Below are positions 53,826 through 60,892 of a DNA stretch of 64,000 bases, piece by piece. Under the pieces are notes generated by a model, which searched no databases, was not told where the DNA came from, and saw nothing but the letters and a program-made list of their open reading frames with translations. Where the stretch lies: assembly GCA_017506865.1 (NCBI GenBank), contig JAFCMP010000090.1, positions 1,178,001 to 1,242,000 on the forward strand. The letters run 5' to 3'. Each line of letters opens with the position of its first letter. The stretch's first letter is position 1. The DNA comes from Tribonema minus (Eukaryota; Sar; Xanthophyceae; Tribonematales; Tribonemataceae). The translations under genes were made by a program, and so were the position numbers.

Positions 53826-55061
53826 ATGCCACAGGTGCTGCAGCAAGAAGTAACGTGTTGTCTAAAATACTCTCTGCCTCATGCATGTGTAGGTGACAAC
53901 GATGCCAGGAGCGATGAGGACACCGACGAGTATATCACTTGTACGGACGGGTCTGAGGATGAGGAGAGCGACGTGGAGTTGGAGTGCGGCTCCGGCTTTG
54001 CGCTTGCGCGTAGCGTGGCGTCGCGCAACCTCGGCAGAGCCATCGCGCCTGGCACACGCGATCACACGGATGTATTTGACTACCTGTCCTGGAAGTGTCT
54101 AGGAGGGGGCGGTGGTGCGCGCAGGGAGCAAAGCGGTCCGCATGCTGCGCTCTCCCATGTGGTCCGCTGTCATCATGACATCCGCTTTGTGGTGTCTGAT
54201 TGCTATCCCATTGCGGCTAATCACACCAACTATCACCAGGCCTTGCCCAAGTTCATGCGGCAAGATGGGGAGCACTATGTGCCAAAAGACAAGCGCTGGA
54301 ATGTCAACTCCCTGCGTGTGCGGGGGCACGCCTGCGTGACTCGCAGCTGCGTCGTCGCGGAGGCTTCCACGCTGCACATACTGGCAGTGTACACTGCGGG
54401 TGATTACGTTGAACGCGCACTGCAATTCAGGTTTAGAAAAGTGCATTCAGCGGCCACGAGATCTGGGTTCTTGGCCCGGAAGAGCATTCACGTCATAGGC
54501 AGCGCACGCACGAACTACAAGGGCGTTAAGCCTGAGTACTACGTGAAGACGCTGACCGCATCGTCAGCAGATCGGGACGTGCTTCAGGTTGCAGCGCACA
54601 AATTGACGGAGCTGGAGCGCTCCCTCAGCCCCGCACTGTATGCATTCAAGCTTCAGAATGTCAGCAACATTCATCCTGGCTTATTGCCAGGGTTTCCGGC
54701 CACACAGTGCAACGCGTTCATGATGGGGGTCAGCAAGGGGTATGCGTCTGCACCGCATAGAGATAAGAGCGCAGTCGAGTTGATTGCGTGGGACATGCGC
54801 GACGCACGCTCAATCGGACCCGAAGGTCTAGGTTTCTCATTGTACAGCTGTCGCATCGTACTGTTGCTGTCGGCGCACCGCAAGGCAAGTGTGTTAGTTG
54901 CGGGAGATGTCGTACATGGCACACTGTGCCCCCCGCGCCCGCGCCAGCACCGTGCGATTGGCATTGTGCTCTCACAAAAGGCCAACATGCTGACACCCGC
55001 ATCTAAGGAGCATCTCAGTATCCTGCGCCAAGACCCTGCGGCTGTGTTTGGCAAGGGTTGA
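53826..55061 (+). CDS. Probable 2OG-Fe(II) dioxygenase (Tet/JBP-like)
   Basis: 411 aa as an open frame. After an acidic N-terminus (residues 23-55), the C-terminal third shows the pattern of this superfamily: H-x-D (H311, D313 in P-H-R-D), a distal His in G-D-V-V-H-G-T (H364), and a basic R-x-x-x-x-R cluster near 371-376 for the co-substrate. In Tet/JBP enzymes this fold oxidises 5-methylpyrimidines in DNA; the assignment is an inference from motif spacing. The 5' end is unsure. A good acceptor (TGTGTAG, ending 53,892) and donor (CAG/GTGACT at 53,813) would splice in frame from an upstream frame and drop the first 22 residues. A weaker donor at 53,755 also keeps frame. Confidence 0.6.
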   Translation: MPQVLQQEVTCCLKYSLPHACVGDNDARSDEDTDEYITCTDGSEDEESDVELECGSGFALARSVASRNLGRAIAPGTRDHTDVFDYLSWKCLGGGGGARREQSGPHAALSHVVRCHHDIRFVVSDCYPIAANHTNYHQALPKFMRQDGEHYVPKDKRWNVNSLRVRGHACVTRSCVVAEASTLHILAVYTAGDYVERALQFRFRKVHSAATRSGFLARKSIHVIGSARTNYKGVKPEYYVKTLTASSADRDVLQVAAHKLTELERSLSPALYAFKLQNVSNIHPGLLPGFPATQCNAFMMGVSKGYASAPHRDKSAVELIAWDMRDARSIGPEGLGFSLYSCRIVLLLSAHRKASVLVAGDVVHGTLCPPRPRQHRAIGIVLSQKANMLTPASKEHLSILRQDPAAVFGKG

Positions 55062-55339
55062 GTCGTTCAGCTAGTGCTGGTCAACACAGCGCACTCTGTA
55101 AATACTATCGGTGTGCACGCAAACCTGCTGCTGCGCCAGCTTCCATGTGCATGCCTACGTGTGTGATGCCACATTACATGAGGGTGTTCCGACATGAATG
55201 CAATGACTTAGTTGCGCTGCGCGACAGACGGGGTTGCAGTCAGTGCAATGCGTTGCTTACATGTTTAGCTCGTGTGTGAGCCTGTGCCTTGCAAGAATTT
55301 CGATCTGGTGCAGTACAGGATGTGATCAGTTGCAATAAT
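55062..55339. other. Gap without clear gene
   Basis: About 280 bp after the dioxygenase-like gene. Frames here start from TTG and have no domain. I see nothing else before the 33-bp repeat. Confidence 0.4.
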
Positions 55340-55455
55340 GCAGAATGCATGTGCTGTTTTCAATTTCATGTAGCAGAATGCATGTGCTGTTTTCAATTTC
55401 ATGTAGCAGAATGCATGTGCTGTTTTCAATTTCATGTAGCAGAATGCATGTGCTG
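55340..55455. repeat. 33-bp perfect tandem repeat, ~3.5 copies
   Basis: Units start at 55,340, 55,373, 55,406 and 55,439 (the last partial). They begin GCAGAATGCATGTGCTG and end TTTCATGTA. The array lies ~130-245 nt before the chosen ATG of the vWA gene. Its length is a multiple of three and the frame stays open through it, but that frame only begins with TTG, so a 5' untranslated or promoter repeat is more likely than coding. Confidence 0.92.
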
Positions 55456-55585
55456 CGCAAAACGCAGGGCTGCAGCTAGCACGCTGCGTGCGTACACATT
55501 TAGCGTGCATGTGAGGCAGCAGCAACAGCTATGTTTCACGGGCCAAAGTAATAATCTGTGCGATCATCAAAGCGTACCGGAAAAC

Positions 55586-56344
55586 ATGAAGCTGCCTCCC
55601 GTCGCACCACCCGCAATGCACTTCATCAATGCTAAAGGCAGCAACGTGCCGCAGGAGTTTGCCGTTGCAGCACGTGCCAACCCCGATGTCATTCCACAGA
55701 TGGCAGAGACACCTAAGGAACTGCAGGCTTTACAGAAAGAGGCGCTGGCAAGGCAATATGTCATCATTGTCGATATGTCTGGCTCCATGGGGGCAAGGGA
55801 TGGGAAAGGCACGCGCTGGGACTCAGCCCGTTCTGCAGTAGAGAAAATGGTGGACACGATTTTTGCGTACGACGTGGATCATACTGTCCCTCTCTACCTG
55901 TTTGACAGCGAGGTCACATTTATCGGTGAGCTCACCAAGGCATCGCAGGTCAAGGCTGTTTTCAAGGAGTTTGGTCCAAGGGGGACGACAGGTTTGGGTG
56001 CTGCTCTGCGAGAGGCGCTAAGCACTTATGCTGGCACGAAACGGCCCAACTACCAGCTCGTGCCGGGCACAACCTTCATTGTACTGCTTGACGGCGGCGC
56101 AGATGATGAAGCTGATGTAATGCGCGTACTCCAGGAGTTTGCAGACCCCAGAAATGGCTACATTGAAAATCACACGCAAATAGCTCTTTCCTTCGTGCAG
56201 GTCGGCGATGACGCGTCAGCATCCGCTTTCCTACAGAAGCTCGATGACAGCATCACACCAGACATTTGCGACTTCAAACGTGATGACATTCTAACACAAT
56301 CGGGGGGACTAGACAGGCTTCTGCATGAAGCCATATTCGATTAG
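55586..56344 (+). CDS. von Willebrand factor A (vWA) domain protein
   Basis: 252 aa from the ATG at 55,586; the open frame extends upstream through the 33-bp repeat but has no good start there. A short Pro-rich N-terminus leads into a full vWA domain: MIDAS D-M-S-G-S-M (D63, S65, S67), the G-T-T-G-L-G threonine (about residue 135), and L-L-D-G-G near 170. MIDAS folds bind a divalent metal and mediate protein-protein contacts. Cytosolic vWA proteins also occur in ubiquitin, chaperone and TerF-like systems. No signal peptide or membrane segment is visible. Confidence 0.85.
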   Translation: MKLPPVAPPAMHFINAKGSNVPQEFAVAARANPDVIPQMAETPKELQALQKEALARQYVIIVDMSGSMGARDGKGTRWDSARSAVEKMVDTIFAYDVDHTVPLYLFDSEVTFIGELTKASQVKAVFKEFGPRGTTGLGAALREALSTYAGTKRPNYQLVPGTTFIVLLDGGADDEADVMRVLQEFADPRNGYIENHTQIALSFVQVGDDASASAFLQKLDDSITPDICDFKRDDILTQSGGLDRLLHEAIFD

Positions 56345-56539
56345 TGCACAAATCTAAAAGACTCCATACAAACCAAATGCAAAGGTACACCTCACGCAGC
56401 ATGCGTTCTGTCAAATGCTGCGCAAACCACTCTGCATGTGCACACGCTTGCGCCTAATTCAATCATGCATGCATCAAAAGCAGACAGCAATGCACTCTTG
56501 TGCCTCCAACAAAGAACACAGTGCATTTATACAGTGTGC

Positions 56540-57022
56540 TCAGGCACTAGCATTCTCTTCCGCCTGAAGGCGCGCAGCCAATGCACGGTCCTGTGCAATG
56601 ACCCAGGCGTTCTGCACTAGTGCTGGCTGACTAGAGCCACCATGCGCACCACCATTCTCAATATCAACTACTGCTACAGCGGCAATGGGAGCACCTGCTG
56701 CTAAGCTTGCTGCGCCGCCTCCACTTGAAGACCCGCCTCCACTCAACCCCCCAGCTGCTCCACCACCATGCTTGGCCCGTGCTCGCTTCGCACTGCTGTC
56801 CGGCGCCTTCGCTGCTGCGCTTCGCTTAGGCGCCACCTTCACCTTGATTTCACGAATGAGCGTGAATTTTGCCTTGCACAATGGACAGGTGGGGTTGCGT
56901 CCGTGCTCTTGCTCATTCTGCTGCCACTTGAAGATGCAAGAAAAGCAAAACTCGTGTTGACAGTGTAGCACCCCCACCTTATTCCGCGGTGTCTCGTAGC
57001 AGATGCTGCAGTCCTCTGGCAT
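56540..57022 (-). CDS. C3HC4 RING finger protein, nuclear type
   Basis: 160 aa from the ATG at 57,022. The N-terminal RING has ligands C5, C8, C21, H23, C26, C29, C46 and C49 (C3HC4). A basic stretch with K-R-A-R-A-K (a likely nuclear signal), a Gly/Ser-rich linker and an Ala-rich helix near the C-terminus follow. There is no membrane segment, unlike the RING-H2 gene at 40.1 kb. A RING at the extreme N-terminus is seen in several viral E3 ligases that target nuclear proteins; that role is inferred. The frame is open upstream to 57,208, but that part is encoded by a TATA-like repeat and is probably not translated. Confidence 0.82.
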   Translation of the reverse strand: MPEDCSICYETPRNKVGVLHCQHEFCFSCIFKWQQNEQEHGRNPTCPLCKAKFTLIREIKVKVAPKRSAAAKAPDSSAKRARAKHGGGAAGGLSGGGSSSGGGAASLAAGAPIAAVAVVDIENGGAHGGSSQPALVQNAWVIAQDRALAARLQAEENASA

Positions 57023-57078
57023 CCTCCTTGCCGAACGATGGGGTAGAAGAGTGAAGGCTGTGAAGGTTTCCGCCCTCA

Positions 57079-57180
57079 GTATATTCCCCAACGCTGTGTA
57101 TATATCCAACCGGTGTGTATATTCCCCAGCACTTGTATATGCCCCTCCGTCCTGTATATTCCCTCGTGTATATTCGCCTA
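57079..57180. promoter_or_regulatory. Cluster of TGTATATTCCCC-like elements
   Basis: At least five spaced copies of a (T)GTATAT(T)CCCC-like word lie between 57,079 and 57,180 (minus strand GGGGAATATACA). Each contains a TATA-like core. They sit 57-160 nt before the RING ATG and about 360-460 nt before the H3 gene on the other strand. Confidence 0.6.
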
Positions 57181-57536
57181 CTCTGCTTCCGCTATTTGCG
57201 CTCTTCAAACACTAGCAGACTGCTGAGGCTAGCGCCAAGGGCCAGAGCCCTGGTGCTGATGCAGTGGCCAGCCTCTCTGCTCCTGCGTATCTGCCCTCAC
57301 TGTGTCTGGGAAGTGATCGATGCGGTGGGCTCTGCTTTCTGGCGCAGCAGCTGTCCTCGGATACCCGAGCTCTGATTCGGTGACCAGCACGCTCGCTCTT
57401 GAACCCCGGTGAATCCCGAGACTTCGTTCAAAACTTCAAGTGCAGCAAGCAGCGCGGAGGCCTCCACGTGGCGACACAGTGCAAGAAACGCCACGTGGCA
57501 TAATTCAAAGGTGACGTTTGCACCCATTACGACAGC
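57181..57536. other. Intergenic region upstream of histone H3
   Basis: About 350 bp with no supported gene. It holds a GCATAATTC TATA-like element (about 57,498-57,506) some 35 nt before the H3 ATG. Confidence 0.4.
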
Positions 57537-59299
57537 ATGGCGCGCAGCAAGGGAGCTCCAGTGCGCAACGGTGCAGCAGCGGCAGTGCGAGGGTGAGTGC
57601 TGCTACCGCCACTGAAGCATTGTGCATGCGTCTTGACCTTGTCTCACCGTCATTTGCATCAACGCACCCGTGGAGCACCTGCTGCAGCAGGGCACGGCAA
57701 CGGAGACACAAGCCGGGAGAGAAGGCTCTGAAGGAGATCCGTACTTATCAGCGCAGCACGGAACTGCTGATACGGAAGCTGCCGTTCGCTCGCTTGGTGA
57801 GCTCATGGCAACATTATGTTTTGAGCACTTGGTCCGCCAGTCCAAATGGCCATGTCACAGCCTGCCTAGCGTCTGTCGATGTCAAAGCAAACCAGCCTCC
57901 ATCAGACCAGGCTGTAACGCATATTCCTTTCTCTCTGCATAGCTTTGATGTAAGTTTATAGTAAGCTCTCACAATGTCTGCGTCCCTTTGTCGCTGGTCC
58001 AATCTGCCAACGCCAAACTCACCCATATGAATTGCCACAGTGTCCTGCCCTATAGCCCCGTGCCATTTCGTAATCATGCTCAGACGCTTTGCGACATCTG
58101 CACTGACATCATCCACCGACTTGTAGTGATCATTTCGCCCCCCTTGCAGGCAGAAATTGTCGCTATCATATGTATGAAATTGAATGCCCAGGCATTTGTC
58201 TGCTCCAGCACCTGGTAGTGAAGATTTATTGGGGTACACAATGGGCACACTCCAAATGTTACCCGCATTGTTGGGTTGCAAAAGCACGACCCGCGTTGCG
58301 CTTACTGCACGTATGCCTTCATAACCAGCACTGTTAATTTTCCTGGTGAGATCTATGCACGCAGCAGTTGCGGCTGCGCTGCCCAGGCCAAACTTTGCAG
58401 TCGGTTCATTCAGCACCTCGAATATCACCTGTTGCTGTGTGTATGCATTGTACTTGGCTGCTATCCTTCTCCATAGTTCCTTAAACTTTGTGTTAAAGGC
58501 AGCAGAGCCATCATAATGTTGGAAGAGCCAGTCTTCGTGGTGCGCATTGATGATGACTGTCAAGCCCAGCTTAACAGCAAAGCCTATTGCATCGTCTAGC
58601 AGATGCATGAATTCTGGGTCGTCCAGCATACAGACGTGTGCGGTGCCTGGATACCAAGTTACTGGGATGCGCACGTGGCCAAAGCCCTTTGACTTCACAG
58701 CAGACAGCCATGGTCTGATTTTGTTTGTGTCCCTGCTGTGCTGCTTGCTCTCGAAGACCTGACCGAGGTTAATCCCTGTTCCTATGCTAGTCAAAACCTG
58801 TGTTGCAGTCTTTGCCATGTTTACAAGAGACACAACATAATATGGCTCGGGGCTGCGCATCTCACCAAACAATGTGCATGCCTCGTGTTGCAGGTGCGAG
58901 AAGTGCAGGAGATGTTCACACCGCGTGGCGTTTTGTACCGATGGGCGGCCGATGCGCTGTTGGCGCTTCAGGTCAGTACACTTATTGCATTGCATGACAG
59001 TACACCTCCAAGTGAACAACGCCTCGCCAGTGGACCTGCAAAGTCTTCCACGCAGATGAGGTGGTCAGCCGGTCTTGCCGGTCTGCACCATTGTGCTCAA
59101 CGTGGGCCGCAGCTGCACTGAAGGCAGAGCAAGCAACTAAAATCGAAATCCTCTTGTGCATTTGCAGCACGCAGCAGAGGCGCACCTAGTGGGACTTTTT
59201 GAGGACGCAAACCTGGCGGCGATACATGCAAAGCGGGTGACAATTCAACCTCGCGACATGCAATTAGCTCGGCGTATCAGGGGGCGAATGCGTGAATAA
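57537..59299 (+). CDS. Divergent histone H3 in four exons
   Basis: Exons 57,537-57,592, 57,688-57,796, 58,894-58,971 and 59,168-59,299 join in frame to 124 aa. All introns are GT-AG with good donors (GTGAGT, GTGAGC, GTCAGT). The product keeps the H3 fold: an H-K-P-G segment, then [34 protein letters not shown] and Q-L-A-R-R-I-R-G. The tail starts M-A-R-S-K, so a K4-like lysine remains, but it is about 12 residues short and lacks the A-R-K-S motifs of K9 and K27; the K56 position is Arg. AATAAA overlaps the stop (59,295-59,300). A role in viral chromatin is inferred. Confidence 0.9.
57593..57687 (+). other. Histone H3 intron 1
   Basis: 95 nt, GTGAGT donor. The acceptor is CAGCAG, a tandem NAGNAG site: both AGs keep the frame and would differ by one residue. 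Confidence 0.8.
57814..58818 (-). CDS. Glycoside hydrolase family 5 (cellulase-like), nested in an H3 intron
   Basis: 334 aa from the ATG at 58,818; the frame is open further up but would enter H3 exon 3. The GH5 catalytic set is complete: [10 protein letters not shown] (46-55), H93-H94, acid/base E138 in L-N-E-P, H215 and Y217, nucleophile E267 in G-E-F-G, and W304. GH5 enzymes cleave beta-1,4-glucans or mannans. No signal peptide is visible, so it may be packaged or released by lysis; that is an inference. A minus-strand TATA-like CCATATTATG lies ~20-25 nt before the ATG, still inside the intron. The stop lies 17 nt from the H3 splice donor. Confidence 0.92.
   Translation of the reverse strand: MAKTATQVLTSIGTGINLGQVFESKQHSRDTNKIRPWLSAVKSKGFGHVRIPVTWYPGTAHVCMLDDPEFMHLLDDAIGFAVKLGLTVIINAHHEDWLFQHYDGSAAFNTKFKELWRRIAAKYNAYTQQQVIFEVLNEPTAKFGLGSAAATAACIDLTRKINSAGYEGIRAVSATRVVLLQPNNAGNIWSVPIVYPNKSSLPGAGADKCLGIQFHTYDSDNFCLQGGRNDHYKSVDDVSADVAKRLSMITKWHGAIGQDTVAIHMGEFGVGRLDQRQRDADIVRAYYKLTSKLCREKGICVTAWSDGGWFALTSTDARQAVTWPFGLADQVLKT
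58833..58845 (-). promoter_or_regulatory. TATA-like box of the nested GH5 gene
   Basis: CCATATTATGTTG on the minus strand, within H3 intron 2 and about 20-25 nt before the GH5 ATG. Confidence 0.5.
58972..59167 (+). other. Histone H3 intron 3
   Basis: 196 nt, GTCAGT donor and TTTGCAG acceptor, with a CAACTAAAAT branch-like sequence and a T/C-rich stretch before the acceptor. It interrupts H3 exactly after the A-L-Q motif. Confidence 0.8.
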
Positions 59300-59440
59300 A
59301 GACGCTCAGGTGAGCAAGTATGGTGGAAGCAGTGCTAACACTGCACATCATCAAGGCAAATAATGCCATGGTCAAGTTGCTGGTTTTTAGCGAGGAACAA
59401 ATATATGCTGCATATCTAATAATTATCTGCGAATCTTGCA

Positions 59441-59866
59441 ATGGCCGCGACAGCGCAGCCCACAGCCTCAGTCTCACAGCAAGCCGACCACATGAGTCGC
59501 ATAGGCTCTGTATCTGTGTTTGGCTCTACGTGGCGAACGTGTCCAGTGGTGAGCGTAGCGGCCGAGCGAGACATTGTGGCTGCGATCTGCAGGGAGCACG
59601 GGATGCCAGCGTTCTACTTTGAGGCAGCGCTGGTGCTGTGGACACGTTTGAAGCACGCATACAGCTGCGAAACATTTGTGCATGGCCCTGAGCGCTATGT
59701 CGCAATCTGCTTGGGGCTGGCCATAAAGTGGAGCGGGCCCGCAGAGATGACCTTCAAGTTCTGCAGGCTCAACATTATGCGCCAGTATTGGAAATACATG
59801 ACAGTATCGCAGTGGCAACTCGAAGAGCTGCGAATGTTGGAATTGCTAAATTGGGAATTTTTTTGA
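59441..59866 (+). CDS. Short cyclin-like protein
   Basis: 141 aa from an ATG. The second half resembles a cyclin box: an R-Y-V-A-I-C-L-G-L-A-I-K-W helix, then a helix with L-E-E-L-R-M-L-E-L-L-N-W-E, as in the conserved E-x-x-L/I-L-x-x-L-x-W signature. It ends right after this signature, so only the N-terminal cyclin fold is present, as in small PHO80-type or viral cyclins. The end is a T7 run (59,858-59,864), where a length change would extend the protein. A TATA-like AAATATATG lies about 35 nt upstream. A role in pushing the host cell cycle is inferred. Confidence 0.6.
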   Translation: MAATAQPTASVSQQADHMSRIGSVSVFGSTWRTCPVVSVAAERDIVAAICREHGMPAFYFEAALVLWTRLKHAYSCETFVHGPERYVAICLGLAIKWSGPAEMTFKFCRLNIMRQYWKYMTVSQWQLEELRMLELLNWEFF

Positions 59867-59929
59867 AACAGTGTTCAGTGTTCATCGAAACTTATCTTGT
59901 TACATGCTGCTGCTGCCAGTGCTGCTGTC

Positions 59930-60754
59930 ATGAAACTCATTGATGTGTTTTGTTTCAATGGCGAGCCAATACTAGAGCTCAGGCTAGAGTATCTACAAGA
60001 TGTTGTGGATGAGTTTGTGCTGGTGGAGAGCAAGTATACCTTCTCTGGCAAGGTCAAGGACACATTTTACTGTGATGATTTAGTACAGCATCCCAAAGTC
60101 ACTGTTCTCAGACTCGATTATGCACCGCCTGTAGCGGATGAAGAATGGTGTCGTGAACGCAGCGGCTCTTCTTCTTTTATGGAAGAAGGGTGCATGGACC
60201 ACTGGTTCCGTGAGCAGCATCAGCGAGACTACCCAAAATCATACATTGTGAACAAATACGCTGATGAGGATTACATTGTCGTCTGCAGTGATGTAGATGA
60301 GATCCCTCGCAAAGAGTTGCTTGTGTCACTCAAGCAGCATGGAAACGGCCAGCTTCATACTCCTATCTACTTACACATGGCAATGCTAATGTACAACATG
60401 GGTTGGCAAACTGATGAGCAGTGGTTGCGGGCCTTTGTGATTAACAAAGAGGGTTTCTGCAACGCAGCTTCAGTAGACGAGATGCGCCGCGCAGAGCCGT
60501 ACCGCGTCGCACCTAACGGGGGCTGGCACTGTAGTTACTTTTTGAATAGCCGGGACTTGGCACGGAAAATCCAAGCATTCTCACATCAAGAGTATAACAA
60601 ACCAGAGTACACGGACACTGCGCATTGCCAAAGGTGTCTCTTGAGTGGCAAAGATGTGCTCGGGCGTGGTGAGCTGAAGGCATACACAGGCCAGGTGCCG
60701 GAGCTTTTTATAAAATTCAACGAGAAAATGTTGTTTCTGCAAAAATTCAGCTAA
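59930..60754 (+). CDS. Glycosyltransferase family 17 (beta-1,4-GlcNAc transferase-like)
   Basis: 274 aa from the ATG at 59,930 (the upstream frame starts only with TTG). It opens with the family's K-L-I-D-V-F-C-F-N-G-E pattern and has E-L-R-L-E-Y-L, the metal- and nucleotide-binding D-V-D-E-I-P (121-126) and the G-W-H-C-S motif. MGAT3, the eukaryotic member, adds bisecting N-acetylglucosamine to N-glycans. Here no membrane anchor is seen, so it may act in the cytosol or virus factory on viral glycans. Giant viruses often carry their own glycosyltransferases. It follows the cyclin gene by 63 bp on the same strand. Confidence 0.9.
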   Translation: MKLIDVFCFNGEPILELRLEYLQDVVDEFVLVESKYTFSGKVKDTFYCDDLVQHPKVTVLRLDYAPPVADEEWCRERSGSSSFMEEGCMDHWFREQHQRDYPKSYIVNKYADEDYIVVCSDVDEIPRKELLVSLKQHGNGQLHTPIYLHMAMLMYNMGWQTDEQWLRAFVINKEGFCNAASVDEMRRAEPYRVAPNGGWHCSYFLNSRDLARKIQAFSHQEYNKPEYTDTAHCQRCLLSGKDVLGRGELKAYTGQVPELFIKFNEKMLFLQKFS

Positions 60755-60892
60755 GGTTTCGATTTGCAGAGTTAAATTCAAGAGAAATTCGTATATTTAA
60801 ACATTAAGCGCTCTGATTCGCGCAGTAAATATTGCAGATGTGAAGTGTGCACACACCATCACTCTCACACACACACCGCTGACACAAGCAAT

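Larger units (their letters stand above)
57797..58893 (+). other. Histone H3 intron 2, carrying an antisense GH5 gene
   Basis: 1097 nt, donor GTGAGC and acceptor TTGCAG. The codons on each side rejoin the conserved L-P-F-x-R-L-V-R-E stretch of H3. About 92% of the intron is the complete cellulase frame on the other strand. Confidence 0.85.

Noticed and set aside
55340-55455. CRISPR array
   Set aside because: The units abut with no spacers; it is a simple tandem repeat.
55289-55585. N-terminal extension of the vWA protein through the 33-bp repeat
   Set aside because: It would start at TTG, and the extension is only Cys-rich repeat translation; the vWA protein has a good ATG at 55,586.
57023-57208. 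N-terminal extension of the nuclear-type RING protein
   Set aside because: It translates the TATA-like repeat cluster; the RING starts naturally at the ATG at 57,022.
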